Shown: positions 1 to 8,658 of the stretch, piece by piece
Position numbering within the stretch: position 1 is the stretch's first letter
How the letters are laid out: each line of letters starts with the position of its first letter
Source of the DNA: CAZDAW01 sp964503685
GTDB lineage: Bacteria > Chloroflexota > Anaerolineae > Anaerolineales > Anaerolineaceae
Reading direction: 5' to 3'
Assembly: GCA_964503685.1 (NCBI GenBank)
Contig: CAZDAW010000003.1
Span: 18,864 to 82,863 of the forward strand
Length of the DNA stretch: 64,000 nucleotides
Translations under genes and position numbers: made by a program
Notes under the pieces: generated by a model
Databases searched by the model: none
Seen by the model: only the letters and a program-made list of their open reading frames with translations
Told to the model about the DNA's origin: nothing

Positions 1-81
1 CGTCAGCAAGCCATGGGCGGTAATTTACCCATCTCCTTTAGCGCCAGCGAAGGAGAAGATATCGGAGAAGATGAAGTATAA
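1..81 (+). CDS. C-terminal end of an unidentified protein (5' truncated)
   Basis: The first 26 codons form an open frame entering from the left edge and ending at TAA (79-81). The tail is acidic (GEDIGEDEV at the very end). Too little is visible to name a family. It ends 8 bp before the lipoprotein gene at 90, so the two are probably co-transcribed. Confidence 0.55.
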   Translation, partial: RQQAMGGNLPISFSASEGEDIGEDEV

Positions 82-89
82 GGATTTCA

Positions 90-665
90 ATGCAGCAAAT
101 TAAAAGCTGTAAATGGATCATCTTCTGGGTTTGTTGCTGTCTGACAGGCTTGAGCGCCTGTTCAGGCGCATCAAATTCAGAAGATCACCTTCTTATATCC
201 AGCCCCTTTATCCCACCCACTGCCGCAGAACCGGAAAGCACGAGAGCAATATCAACGCCCGCGCCAGTAACATCCGCAGTGCAGATAAATAATCCTTGCA
301 GCGATTATCTAAGCTACCTGGAAGATTTAACCATCCCCGATAAAACAAAAATCCTCCCCGGCGCACAGCTCGATAAACGCTGGAAAGTGCGCAACAGCGG
401 GACCTGCAACTGGGATAATCGTTATCGCATCCGGTTAATTGCCGGGCCGGATATGGGTGCTAAATCTGAACAGGCTCTCTTTCCTGCTATCGGCGGAAGC
501 GACGCCATCATTCGCATCCTTTTTATCGCGCCTGAAGAGCCCGGAACATACCGCAGCGCCTGGCAAGCCGTCAACCCCGATGGGACGCTATTCGGAGATG
601 TGTTCTATATTGAGGTAGTTGTCGATTCTGGCGAACCTGCCCAGGAACTTACCCCCACACCGTGA
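90..665 (+). CDS. Lipoprotein with NBR1-type Ig-like domain
   Basis: A 191-residue protein with a type II signal peptide: hydrophobic stretch at about residues 9-20 and lipobox LSAC at 21-24, so C24 is probably lipidated. A Pro/Thr-rich linker to about residue 65 leads to one beta-sandwich domain (about 68-180) with the hallmarks of the N_BRCA1_IG family: a LPGAQLDKRWKVRNSGTCNW-type core, then a PGTYRSAW segment and a final FYIEVVV strand. This domain is common in secreted Chloroflexota proteins and mediates binding; no catalysis is expected. AAGGAT precedes the ATG. The C39-like peptidase gene follows 38 bp downstream, so both may work at the envelope. The binding partner is unknown. Confidence 0.75.
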   Translation: MQQIKSCKWIIFWVCCCLTGLSACSGASNSEDHLLISSPFIPPTAAEPESTRAISTPAPVTSAVQINNPCSDYLSYLEDLTIPDKTKILPGAQLDKRWKVRNSGTCNWDNRYRIRLIAGPDMGAKSEQALFPAIGGSDAIIRILFIAPEEPGTYRSAWQAVNPDGTLFGDVFYIEVVVDSGEPAQELTPTP

Positions 666-703
666 TAAAATAAATCATCATTACCTGACACGGCAGGACG
701 TAT

Positions 704-1627
704 TTGAAAAACCAATCATCGCCCCACAAAAACCTGACCACCCAACAGTGGATCATATTGGGTTTATTTTACATCGTCAATATCGTCTTTCTGTTATTGA
801 TCATCTTCTTTATTTTTGTACGCAATGATGCATTCATTACAAATTTATTTACACAAGGTGATTTTACTTCTGCACTGGCCTATCAGCCTCTGACCAGCCC
901 CACTGTCGCTGCCGCTATTTTACCGACCAGTCCGGCTCTCCAAACAGTTGTTGCCCCAACTGACACCGAAACGCCCACCCTTTCGCCAACGCCAACACAG
1001 ACCGCTACACCTGCGGCCACATTGCCGCCCACTCTGACGCCAACACCATTTTACCCGGAAGCCTCGTTGATTGAAAATATCGAAGGCCATAAACAGGCCA
1101 TGAGTCTCGATTGCGAATCCCGTTCAGCCGTTGATTGGGCAGCTTACTTCGGTGTTCAGATCGATGAAATGGAATTCGTCGGGAAAATACCTTATTCAGA
1201 CAACCCGGAGAAAGGCTTCACCGGCGACATCGACGGCGACTGGGGACACCTGCCGCCCGGTCCTTACGGCGTTCATGCCGGTCCGATCGCTGATGTGCTC
1301 AACCAGTATAAATTGAATGCAATTGCCAAAAAAGGTTTGACTTGGGAAAATATTAAAGCAGAAATCAGCGCCGGCCGGCCAGTCATCACCTGGGTGGTCG
1401 GTCATGTCAGCGCCGGCACGCCGGTTATTTATACTGCGTCGGATGGGGAAAAGGTCATTGTAGCTCGAAAAGAACACACTGTCATCGTCATTGGTTACGC
1501 GCCGGATGAAGTCTATATATTGGATGGAGAAAAACGCTATACCCGAGAACTGACCACGTTTTTGAATTCGTGGTCAGTTCTGGGAAACATGGCAATACTG
1601 GCAGCCGAACCGCCAGTATTAGAGTGA
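704..1627 (+). CDS. Membrane-anchored C39-like cysteine peptidase
   Basis: 307 residues starting at TTG, with GGCAGGA a few bases upstream; no better ATG exists before the membrane segment. One transmembrane helix (about 13-35) is followed by a long Pro/Thr linker (about 70-115) and a papain-like domain of the Peptidase_C39_2 type. Visible triad candidates are C137 (SLDCESRS), H258 (EHTVIVIGY) and D274 (YILDGEK). The helix then linker suggests an extracytoplasmic catalytic domain. Substrate is unknown; the family is thought to cleave peptides. It is convergent with the DUF3048 gene, whose stop lies 9 bp away. A perfect 13-bp inverted repeat lies within the C-terminal coding region (1546-1581). 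Confidence 0.75.
   Translation: MKNQSSPHKNLTTQQWIILGLFYIVNIVFLLLIIFFIFVRNDAFITNLFTQGDFTSALAYQPLTSPTVAAAILPTSPALQTVVAPTDTETPTLSPTPTQTATPAATLPPTLTPTPFYPEASLIENIEGHKQAMSLDCESRSAVDWAAYFGVQIDEMEFVGKIPYSDNPEKGFTGDIDGDWGHLPPGPYGVHAGPIADVLNQYKLNAIAKKGLTWENIKAEISAGRPVITWVVGHVSAGTPVIYTASDGEKVIVARKEHTVIVIGYAPDEVYILDGEKRYTRELTTFLNSWSVLGNMAILAAEPPVLE
1546..1581. repeat. 13-bp perfect inverted repeat inside the peptidase gene
   Basis: AGAACTGACCACG (1546-1558) and its exact complement CGTGGTCAGTTCT (1569-1581) are separated by a 10-base loop that starts with five T. It is in frame inside the coding region, about 45 bp before the stop. It could fold in mRNA and help end convergent transcription, but it lacks a following U-tract. 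Confidence 0.6.
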
Positions 1628-1636
1628 TCCCTCTAT

Positions 1637-3001
1637 TTATGGGTTAACGGGTGGATAAAAACGCACTTTCCAGTAACCGGATCCGGGCGCTGGATTGCTG
1701 GGATTGGACTCGCTGATCTCCCAAATTTCAGCCGTAGTGTCAACGATCTCTACCCACGTGTTACCCGGTTTGAAGGGGAATGGATTACCCTCGGCATCGA
1801 TAAAGCGAATCGGGCGCATCTTCCCAGTCTTTTTCTCATACTCCTCTGATATAGTCGTCCAATAAATCTCGTACATCTTCCCATCTCTAAAGAAATACGC
1901 CGGGAAGCGCTTGATATATTTCAGCTTGATATCGATCAAAGTACCGGCGCTGTTCAAGGACTCATGCACCGCCTTCAATACAATGACATTATCAAAAGCA
2001 AGTTGTTTTCCATTCAACCGGTCAGTCGCCGGTACAAACTTGCCCTGGTAATCTGCCTCATCCTGGTATCGCAGATAGGCGCCGCTTGTCGGATCATATT
2101 TCCACAAAATCTGCGCATTGATACTGTAAAATACCCATAACTTATCAGCTTTCGTTCCACCCGCGGGTAACGTTTCCGCGAATTGATTGCCCTGAAAAGA
2201 AGCATCAGCGATATTAGAGCCTCTCGATTGAGCTTCGGCAATATCCTGAAGATCGGTCACCTTGAGCATGTTTCCGTTAATGTTACCCGGATCGTCGCCG
2301 AATACATTTTGAGAGCTGCCAATCTCCTCCGCCACTTCCGGTGAAGCCCCGGCCCCAATCAGAAAGCCATTATAGAGCTTGGAAAGATTATCGAATGGCA
2401 ACCGCTTGGAACGAATCGGCCCAATCTCCGGCGCTTCGGCAAGAGACATCTGATCGATGGATTGATCGCCCGATTGGCTTTCAGATTGGCCGCCGGGTTG
2501 CTCGCCAATTCCAGGTTGAGATTTCAGATTCTTCACAGCCTCCTTCGGGTAATCGCCATAAAATAGCGCCAAAAAACGCGTCATACCTTCGCCGATGGTT
2601 ATTTCAAAAACAAACGGGCAGTAAGATAATCCCGCCTGCGGTCGTGCGGTGATCGGAAAATTTGTCACCGATACCAGCACAGGAGAAAGAGCCAGTAAAG
2701 ATGGGTCAGACACAGGCAACCCGGTAAGTGGATTGACATTTTTAGGGTAATTTGATGGCCCTACCACAATTGGGGTAGCTGTCGGCGTGTTGGTAGGCGG
2801 TATGGTCGCTGTGGGTTCAGGCGCAAGAGTCGATGTAGCAGTTTCGGTTGGATCAACAATAACCTCTTCTTCCTGACCTTCATTTTGCGCATCATTCGCC
2901 TTCGCCGCTGGAGCCTTGACTCCACCCACAGAAGATATGGAACTACAAGCCAAAGTAATCAATACCAGTACCGATAACAAAAACATAAAACGTTTCATCA
3001 T
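1637..3001 (-). CDS. DUF3048 (YerB-like) lipoprotein
   Basis: I prefer the ATG at 3001 (or 2998) over the longer frame because GGAG lies just upstream and the product then begins with a typical lipoprotein signal, lipobox TLAC with C19. After a Thr/Pro linker (about 45-85) the N-terminal DUF3048 domain starts with NPLTGLPVSDPSLL and carries ARPQAGLS and GMTRFLALF, diagnostic of the YerB family. A Gln/Ser-rich insert (about residues 170-185) separates it from IGPIRSKR and the C-terminal part (FDNVIVLKAVH). About 454 residues. Function of YerB proteins is not settled; an envelope role is likely. It lies downstream of the creatininase gene on the same strand. Confidence 0.85.
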   Translation of the reverse strand: MMKRFMFLLSVLVLITLACSSISSVGGVKAPAAKANDAQNEGQEEEVIVDPTETATSTLAPEPTATIPPTNTPTATPIVVGPSNYPKNVNPLTGLPVSDPSLLALSPVLVSVTNFPITARPQAGLSYCPFVFEITIGEGMTRFLALFYGDYPKEAVKNLKSQPGIGEQPGGQSESQSGDQSIDQMSLAEAPEIGPIRSKRLPFDNLSKLYNGFLIGAGASPEVAEEIGSSQNVFGDDPGNINGNMLKVTDLQDIAEAQSRGSNIADASFQGNQFAETLPAGGTKADKLWVFYSINAQILWKYDPTSGAYLRYQDEADYQGKFVPATDRLNGKQLAFDNVIVLKAVHESLNSAGTLIDIKLKYIKRFPAYFFRDGKMYEIYWTTISEEYEKKTGKMRPIRFIDAEGNPFPFKPGNTWVEIVDTTAEIWEISESNPSNPAPGSGYWKVRFYPPVNP

Positions 3002-3139
3002 CAATCTCCAACAACCTCTGACACAACTAATTATGAAAACGGCGAAAGGACAAAATATGCCCGCGCCCTGTTCTGACTCTAGCATATCTGAACGCCAAAA
3101 TCAAGTCTAATTTAACAACCGTATAGTATCTGTAATGTC

Positions 3140-3823
3140 CTATTCAAATTTCAACAATCGAATCACATCTTCCACCACTGCGCTGAACATTTCCTGCATG
3201 ATGCCGTCATCCACAAAATATCGTCCGCCTTCCACCCCGTCCCCCCATTGCTCACGCGTCTGAACGGCATTCTGTATGCCCTCTGTTTGAACAAACGCTT
3301 TTTCTTCCACTGGCAATCCACAAACCTTGGTAAATGAGAACGCCTCCAACCAGTTGGCATGGGCTGGCTTCAGGTTATATTTTCGGGCGATAACCTTGAC
3401 AACCTCGGCCTCCCACCAGGAATACCAGATCAGCTTTAGCTCAGGAAGTTCGTTGGCAAGCTCGGTCAGATGCGTACAAACAGCATTATTCCCCCCGTGA
3501 CCGTTGAGAATGAATATTCTCCGGAATCCATGAGCATAGGCGGCGCGGAGGATATCTTCCACCATCAGCAAAAAGGTCGAGACCCTAATGCTTAACGTTC
3601 CCGGATAACTCATAAAGCCCGGTGAAACGCCAAAATTCAATGGCGGGGCGATCAACACTCCCGTTTGTTTACTGACAGAATCAGCCAGCGCCATCGGGAT
3701 GCGAATATCTGTCATCAAACTCAGATAACCGTGTTGCTCGCAGGCGCCCAAAACAAGGATAAGACGATTCTCCCTGGCAAGATAATTTTCAACGTCGTTC
3801 CAGTTTAATTCTTCAATGCGCAT
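3140..3823 (-). CDS. Creatininase-family amidohydrolase
   Basis: 227 residues, close to the usual 230-260. The metal-binding signature is present: GACEQHGYLSLMTDIRI with E29, H31 and D39, then SYPGTLSIRVSTFL and ILNGHGGNN. The family comprises two-metal hydrolases acting on cyclic or linear amides (creatininase, MftE, formamidopyrimidine amidohydrolases). The exact substrate cannot be told from sequence. Its start lies 5 bp from the stop of the upstream secreted-protein gene, so they are probably one transcript. Nothing nearby indicates creatine metabolism or mycofactocin. Confidence 0.85.
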   Translation of the reverse strand: MRIEELNWNDVENYLARENRLILVLGACEQHGYLSLMTDIRIPMALADSVSKQTGVLIAPPLNFGVSPGFMSYPGTLSIRVSTFLLMVEDILRAAYAHGFRRIFILNGHGGNNAVCTHLTELANELPELKLIWYSWWEAEVVKVIARKYNLKPAHANWLEAFSFTKVCGLPVEEKAFVQTEGIQNAVQTREQWGDGVEGGRYFVDDGIMQEMFSAVVEDVIRLLKFE

Positions 3824-3828
3824 TTACA

Positions 3829-5316
3829 TTACCTCTTTTTGCAGATTATAGTTTTTTGTTTAGAATATCCCGCCAATCCGGCCAGCAGCATGGGCGCCAG
3901 AATGGCAGAGCCGCAGCCAGAAAACGGAAATTTTGTATTTTTACCTTGCTTCGCAGGTTCAACCTGCGGCGTTGCTGTAACCGGTAAAACGGTTGGCTGA
4001 GCCGTCAATTCCTGAACAGGCGTTGGGGTCGGAACAACTGTTTCAACAGTGGTCTCCTCCAGCGCGGGCGGAGTCCAATCCGGCGGCGGCCCGATCGGCG
4101 TTGGGGGTAAAGCCGTCAGAATAAGATAATCATATTTCCCATCCTCACCGGCAATAGCCTCTGGATGCTGCCCACTGATCATGTTGATCAGTTCGAGCGC
4201 CTGTTCATTTTTAGAGTCAAGGCTTAGCGCAGTTTGTAATTCCTGGACAATTTTCTGCAACAACGGATAATTATATTGACCCTGTTCTGAAGTAATATAT
4301 TCCGACCACATCAACTCCGCATAACCGGCATGCCATCTCGCCACATCAGGCGTCAGGGTTATTGCCTGAATATACGCGTTGATCGACTTTCCATAAATTG
4401 TCCGGCCAGCCGGATCATCCCTCTGGTATCCTTTGGGGTAAAGCAAAATATATTTATACGCTTTGGCTAATTCTCCCCAGGTATAACCATTTTTTGGATT
4501 CTCCTGAACATTCCTCAATAGTGAAAGTATAAGCTGCCAGGCGTTGGGTACGACAATTGAAGCCCTGATGTTGCTCTCGTGAGTCGGTTCAAGGTTTTCA
4601 AAATGCCAGCGAATTTCATTTCCAACCAGTTGCCCCATGGCTGTGGTTTGCGGATACCCGGTATTCAACACATTTTCCGGAGTAACGTCATAAGGCAGCC
4701 GAACAATGATATCTGCTTTCCCAATAGCATCTTTCCAACCGGCTCCAGTTTCCAGAATATAGGTAAATGTCGCGAACGGCATATAACCGGACGGCTCCTG
4801 ATAATAGATAACATCCACCATTACATCTTTCCCGGGTGGAAAAATCACATCAAAAGCCGCCCAGGTTACAGGCGGGTCTTCTTCATTGTTTGGGTTGGGT
4901 GTTTCGATTTTTTGTGTTCTGACAGGTTTCCCATCTACTTTTACAGATAAATTTTGAATCTCCGGAAAGTTAAAATAACCATCCCCCATACCGCTTGGAT
5001 CTCTGAGCGGAAAACGCGCCTGCATCGTCTCTTCAACGCTGCCCTGGTTACGCATGGTAAAGCTGGCCGTTACTTTCGCATTGCACACATCGCTGACCAG
5101 ATACGGTTGCGGTTTGGGCTGGATGCTTCGTACATCAATGATGACCGTTTCGGCGATCATTTGAACCTGGGTTTGTTCTGCGCCCGGAGCCAGATTGCTA
5201 CCCGCCGGCGGTTCGGGCGGCGCCATATCGGCGTGCGCTGAAGGTATATTGTCAAACAACAGGATACTTAAACAAATAACAACAGCCGATAAAGAAATCC
5301 ATATCGTCCGAAACAT
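3829..5316 (-). CDS. Secreted, C-terminally anchored protein with TPR-like region
   Basis: The start at 5316 is supported by a strong AGGAGGAG two to three bases upstream and places a signal peptide at the N-terminus, with probable cleavage after AHA near residue 29; the longer frame to 5376 lacks these. About 495 residues. Residues 50-270 form a beta-rich extracytoplasmic domain; about 280-390 looks helical and TPR-like. A Pro/Thr linker precedes a C-terminal hydrophobic helix and a basic tail, resembling a stop-transfer anchor. I do not recognise a named family. It is probably co-transcribed with the creatininase gene. Confidence 0.7.
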   Translation of the reverse strand: MFRTIWISLSAVVICLSILLFDNIPSAHADMAPPEPPAGSNLAPGAEQTQVQMIAETVIIDVRSIQPKPQPYLVSDVCNAKVTASFTMRNQGSVEETMQARFPLRDPSGMGDGYFNFPEIQNLSVKVDGKPVRTQKIETPNPNNEEDPPVTWAAFDVIFPPGKDVMVDVIYYQEPSGYMPFATFTYILETGAGWKDAIGKADIIVRLPYDVTPENVLNTGYPQTTAMGQLVGNEIRWHFENLEPTHESNIRASIVVPNAWQLILSLLRNVQENPKNGYTWGELAKAYKYILLYPKGYQRDDPAGRTIYGKSINAYIQAITLTPDVARWHAGYAELMWSEYITSEQGQYNYPLLQKIVQELQTALSLDSKNEQALELINMISGQHPEAIAGEDGKYDYLILTALPPTPIGPPPDWTPPALEETTVETVVPTPTPVQELTAQPTVLPVTATPQVEPAKQGKNTKFPFSGCGSAILAPMLLAGLAGYSKQKTIICKKR

Positions 5317-5397
5317 TTCTCCTCCTGATTGAATTGATAAAGGCGACACAACTACTACCTGATAACTTCTCTCCAAAGATATTATAGCTTAAAGCGA

Positions 5398-5427
5398 TTG
5401 GGGACGGCATTTAGCCATCCCCAACGT
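5398..5427 (-). terminator. Stem-loop downstream of leuS (possible terminator)
   Basis: TTGGGGACGG and CCATCCCCAA can pair (one mismatch) around a short AT-rich loop. The site follows the leuS stop on the minus strand. The trailing tract (CGCTTTAAG) is only weakly U-rich, so termination may be inefficient. TATAAT at about 5384-5389 just beyond it could be the -10 of the next gene; no good -35 is seen. Confidence 0.4.
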
Positions 5428-5462
5428 CTCTCCTCATCAGGTAATGTTTATCAGAAAGGAAT

Positions 5463-7916
5463 TCAGACGACAATATTCACCAACCGACCGGCGACGTAAA
5501 TAACCTGCCGCGGCGTTTTACCCTCCAGATTCCTTTTGACGGCTTCACTCGCCAGGGCGGTTGCCTTTGCATCAGCTTCGTTGATGTCCGCCGGAACAAC
5601 AATGCGGTCGCGCACCTTGCCATTGACCTGTACGACCAGGGTAATCTCATCCACTGCAGCAGCTTCTTCATCCACCTTTGGCCAGGCTTGTTGATGAATC
5701 GAATAAGGCTTGCCGATATATGCCCATAATTCTTCAGCGATATGGGGCGCCACTGGCGCCAGCATGCGCAGATAAATATCACAAACCTCATCCCAGACCG
5801 GCCCATTGCCAACTTGCGGTCGCAGGCGCGCCATTTCGTTTAGCAATTCCATCAATGCTGAAACAATCGTATTGAATTGGAAGATTTCAAAATCACGCGT
5901 GACTGAACGCAACGTTTGGTGCAATTTGCGGCGCAGCGCCCGCACTGCTGCCGGATCAGATGAACGATTATTCGTCGGTTCGGTAATCAGCGTCCATAGA
6001 CGGCGCAGCCAGCGGGCTGTCCCTTCAATTCCGGTCGATGACCAGGGCCCGCCCAGATCCCAACGGGCAAAGAACATCAGGTACGCCCGAACCGTATCTG
6101 CTCCATAGGCCTTCACCAATGCATCCGGTGAGACAACATTGCCGCGACTTTTCGACATCTTCTCGGAATCTTCGCCAAGCACCATTCCCTGGTTGCGCAT
6201 TTGCAGCATGGGCTCCGGCCCTTTGGTGATTCCCATATCCCGGCAGGCTTTATGGAAAAAGCGCGTATAGATCAGGTGCATGGTGGCATGTTCGATGCCG
6301 CCGGTATAGGTATCCACCGGCATCCAGTAATCGTACTCTTTGGGATCAAATGGACCTTTATCGTAATGCGGGCTCAAATAACGCAAGTGATACCACGATG
6401 AACACATGAAGGTATCCATCGTATCAGTCTCGCGCTCGGCCGGCGAGCCACAGACTGGGCAGACCGTTTTCTTCCAGGTAGGGTGAAGTTTAAGCGGGCT
6501 TTCACCGGTCGGTTTCCATTCCACATCGTCAGGCAATAAAACGGGCAACTGGTCATCCGGCACAGGTATCACGCCGCATTTCGGACAGTAAACCATTGGG
6601 ATAGGTGCACCCCAGTAGCGCTGGCGTGAAATCAGCCAATCGCGCAGTTTATAGTTGACCGCCCGCTTGCCGGTCCCTTTCTCTTCAAGGAATTTAATAA
6701 TCCGTTCAAAAGCCTGATCACCCGGCGTATCGGTCAGCGGCCCGGAATTCACCATCCGCCCTGTCGCCGGGATAGCGACTTCCATTTCCTCCGGTTTAAT
6801 CGGCGCCATATCCTCAGGCTGGATGACCACTCGAATTTCCAGGCCAAACTTACGTGCAAACTCGAAATCGCGCTGGTCGTGCGCCGGAACGGCCATAATG
6901 GCTCCGGTTCCGTAGGTCATCAGTACATAATCGGCGATCCATATCGGAATTCGTTCATCATTGACCGGGTTGATTGCATACCCTCCCGTAAATACACCGG
7001 TCTTCTCCTTATCTGTTGCCTCGCGTTGAATATCGGACTGGCGCTTTGCCTGATCGACATAAGCAGTCACCATCGCTTTTTGAGCCGGCGTGGTAATCTT
7101 TTCCACAAGAGGGTGCTCGGGCGCCAGAACCATAAAAGTCGCCCCCCACAGGGTATCGGGGCGGGTGGTAAATACTTCCAATGGGTCGCCCTGTTCGGTG
7201 CGAAAGACGACCGAAGCCCCTTCCGACCGTCCAATCCAGTTGATCTGTAAAGTGCGCAATCGTTCAGGCCAATCGTTCGCCGAGTAATCCAGCATCTCAT
7301 CAGCATATTTTGTTGTCCTGAAGAACCACTGTTCCAATTCTTTCTTAATTACCGGAGTGTTGCAGCGTTCACAATGCCGGTCGTCGCCCCAGACCTGTTC
7401 ACGCGCCAGGGTTGTATTGCAATTCGGGCACCAATCAACCGGGGAACGTTTGCGGTACGCCAATCCGGCTTTGAATAATTGTATAAAGAACCACTGCGTC
7501 CAGCGGTAATATTCCGGATCCGATGAAACTGCCTCACGCCGCCAGTCAAACATCGCGCCCATGCTGCGCAACTGCTTACGCATGTTATCGATATTGGCGT
7601 ATGTCCATTTTTTAGGGTGAATATTGCGTTTGATCGCTGCATTTTCAGCCGGCAGGCCAAAAGCGTCAAAACCAATCGGGAAGAGAACGTTGTAACCACG
7701 CATTCGCATGAACCGGGCGCGTGCATCGGAGGGCGCCATGGCATACCAGTGCCCGATGTGAAGGTCACCTGAAGGGTAAGGCAGCATCGTCAACGCGTAG
7801 AACTTCGGGCGATTCGGATCGATATCCGAATGATAGAGACCGTCACTCTCCCAGCGCGCCTGCCACTTAATTTCGATATCCGCCGGGTTGTAGAATGGAA
7901 CGGGTGTTTGATTCAT
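5463..7916 (-). CDS. leuS: Leucyl-tRNA synthetase
   Basis: Charges tRNA-Leu with leucine in the cytoplasm. The ATG at 7916 is chosen because GGAGG lies 7 bases upstream and the product begins MNQTPVPFYNPADIE, normal for LeuRS; length is 817 residues. Class I motifs are intact: HIGH at 53-56 and KMSKS at about 586-590. Two zinc-ribbon-like cysteine sets (CPNC...CERC and CPKC...CPVC), the CP1 editing domain (TTRPDTLWGATF and GTGAIMAVPAHDQRD) and the C-terminal anticodon-binding region are present. The gene follows a T-box leader that fits leucine control. Confidence 0.97.
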   Translation of the reverse strand: MNQTPVPFYNPADIEIKWQARWESDGLYHSDIDPNRPKFYALTMLPYPSGDLHIGHWYAMAPSDARARFMRMRGYNVLFPIGFDAFGLPAENAAIKRNIHPKKWTYANIDNMRKQLRSMGAMFDWRREAVSSDPEYYRWTQWFFIQLFKAGLAYRKRSPVDWCPNCNTTLAREQVWGDDRHCERCNTPVIKKELEQWFFRTTKYADEMLDYSANDWPERLRTLQINWIGRSEGASVVFRTEQGDPLEVFTTRPDTLWGATFMVLAPEHPLVEKITTPAQKAMVTAYVDQAKRQSDIQREATDKEKTGVFTGGYAINPVNDERIPIWIADYVLMTYGTGAIMAVPAHDQRDFEFARKFGLEIRVVIQPEDMAPIKPEEMEVAIPATGRMVNSGPLTDTPGDQAFERIIKFLEEKGTGKRAVNYKLRDWLISRQRYWGAPIPMVYCPKCGVIPVPDDQLPVLLPDDVEWKPTGESPLKLHPTWKKTVCPVCGSPAERETDTMDTFMCSSWYHLRYLSPHYDKGPFDPKEYDYWMPVDTYTGGIEHATMHLIYTRFFHKACRDMGITKGPEPMLQMRNQGMVLGEDSEKMSKSRGNVVSPDALVKAYGADTVRAYLMFFARWDLGGPWSSTGIEGTARWLRRLWTLITEPTNNRSSDPAAVRALRRKLHQTLRSVTRDFEIFQFNTIVSALMELLNEMARLRPQVGNGPVWDEVCDIYLRMLAPVAPHIAEELWAYIGKPYSIHQQAWPKVDEEAAAVDEITLVVQVNGKVRDRIVVPADINEADAKATALASEAVKRNLEGKTPRQVIYVAGRLVNIVV

Positions 7917-7948
7917 GAAAACCTCCAACAACCAATTTATTGATAAAA

Positions 7949-8226
7949 ACAAAAAACCTCCATCCCGCATCAGGGACGAAGGTTACTCCGTGGTACCACC
8001 CTGCTTGTCCTCACAAGTTTGTTGATCAAACCATCAGACCGCTCTGGATCGCTTTAACGGGCGAAACCCGCCGTTGGCTAATCTGTTTGATTACTTTTCA
8101 CCAACGAGGTCTGCTCTCTCATGAGAGCGACAGACGAGTTCAGCCGATTGCGTTCTGCGGACGCATTGCCGGGCTTACACCGTCCCCGGCTCGCTGACAG
8201 ATGGCTTACTACTCCTGCCATGACCT
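7949..8226 (-). promoter_or_regulatory. T-box leader of leuS (tRNA-Leu sensing), with terminator
   Basis: Read on the minus strand, the leader begins near AGGAGTAGTAAG and continues with AGCGAGCCGGGGACGGTG, a typical stem I. The probable specifier is CTC (8138-8136), a leucine codon, within GAACTCGTC. The conserved T-box core AGGGTGGTACCACGG lies at about 8002-7988. It is followed by a 12-bp terminator stem (AACCTTCGTCCC / GGGATGGAGGTT, 7984-7955) and a run of six T. Uncharged tRNA-Leu should stabilise the antiterminator and turn on leuS. The specifier register is my reading; the other elements are clear. Confidence 0.93.
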
Positions 8227-8239
8227 TATAAAAACAAAG

Positions 8240-8312
8240 TGGACCCAGAGGGATTCGAACCCTCGGCCTTCTCAATGCCATTGAGACGCGCTCCCAACTG
8301 CGCTATGGGCCC
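8240..8312 (-). tRNA. tRNA-Ala (anticodon GGC)
   Basis: 73 nt on the minus strand. The acceptor stem GGGCCCA pairs with TGGGTCC; the D arm is GCGC...GCGC; the T loop is GGTTCGAATCC. The anticodon stem TCTCA/TGAGA encloses loop ATGGCAT, giving anticodon GGC (reads GCC). CCA is not encoded. It ends only about 14 nt before the T-box leader. Confidence 0.93.
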
Positions 8313-8378
8313 TCAATTCGTTTGGTATTTTACCACCATTTTCTATTTTGACCAGATCCAATTTTCGGTTCTGTCGTG

Positions 8379-8451
8379 TGGACCTGGAGGGATTCGAACC
8401 CTCGGCCTCTTCAGTGCGATTGAAGCGCGCTCCCAACTGCGCTACAGGCCC
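8379..8451 (-). tRNA. tRNA-Ala (anticodon CGC)
   Basis: 73 nt on the minus strand. Acceptor stem GGGCCTG/CAGGTCC; anticodon stem CTTCA/TGAAG encloses loop ATCGCAC, giving anticodon CGC (reads GCG). CCA is not encoded. It lies 66 nt upstream of the GGC isoacceptor and shares long identical blocks in the D and T arms, so the pair arose by duplication. Confidence 0.93.
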
Positions 8452-8468
8452 TCGTTCAGAATGGCTAC

Positions 8469-8497
8469 ATTGTACCTGAGTGAACATACCCTGTCAA
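8469..8497 (-). promoter_or_regulatory. Promoter of the tRNA-Ala pair
   Basis: On the minus strand TTGACA (8497-8492), a 17-bp spacer and TACAAT (8474-8469) form a near-consensus sigma-70-type promoter, 17 bp before the 5' end of the mature tRNA. It is the only strong promoter I see upstream of the tRNA-T-box-leuS set. Confidence 0.85.
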
Positions 8498-8658
8498 GGT
8501 GACCGCGTTTATTTAAATTTGGCGCAAGTGCTCTTGTAATCATCTATTATTGAAAGATTAAGTATCCGATAACCAACCGTAATATAATTCACCACTGGCT
8601 ATTCGATAGCGTAACAGTTACGAAAATAATAACCGACAATACATCACAGGAGATACTC

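Noticed and set aside
3140..3823. Mycofactocin MftE assignment of the creatininase-family gene
   Set aside because: No other mycofactocin gene nearby; only the family-level call is supported.
8239..8502. Frame across the tRNA pair (both strands)
   Set aside because: It spans two tRNA genes; the repeated peptide GGIRTLGL/EGFEPSAF is the usual artefact of tRNA T-arm sequence.
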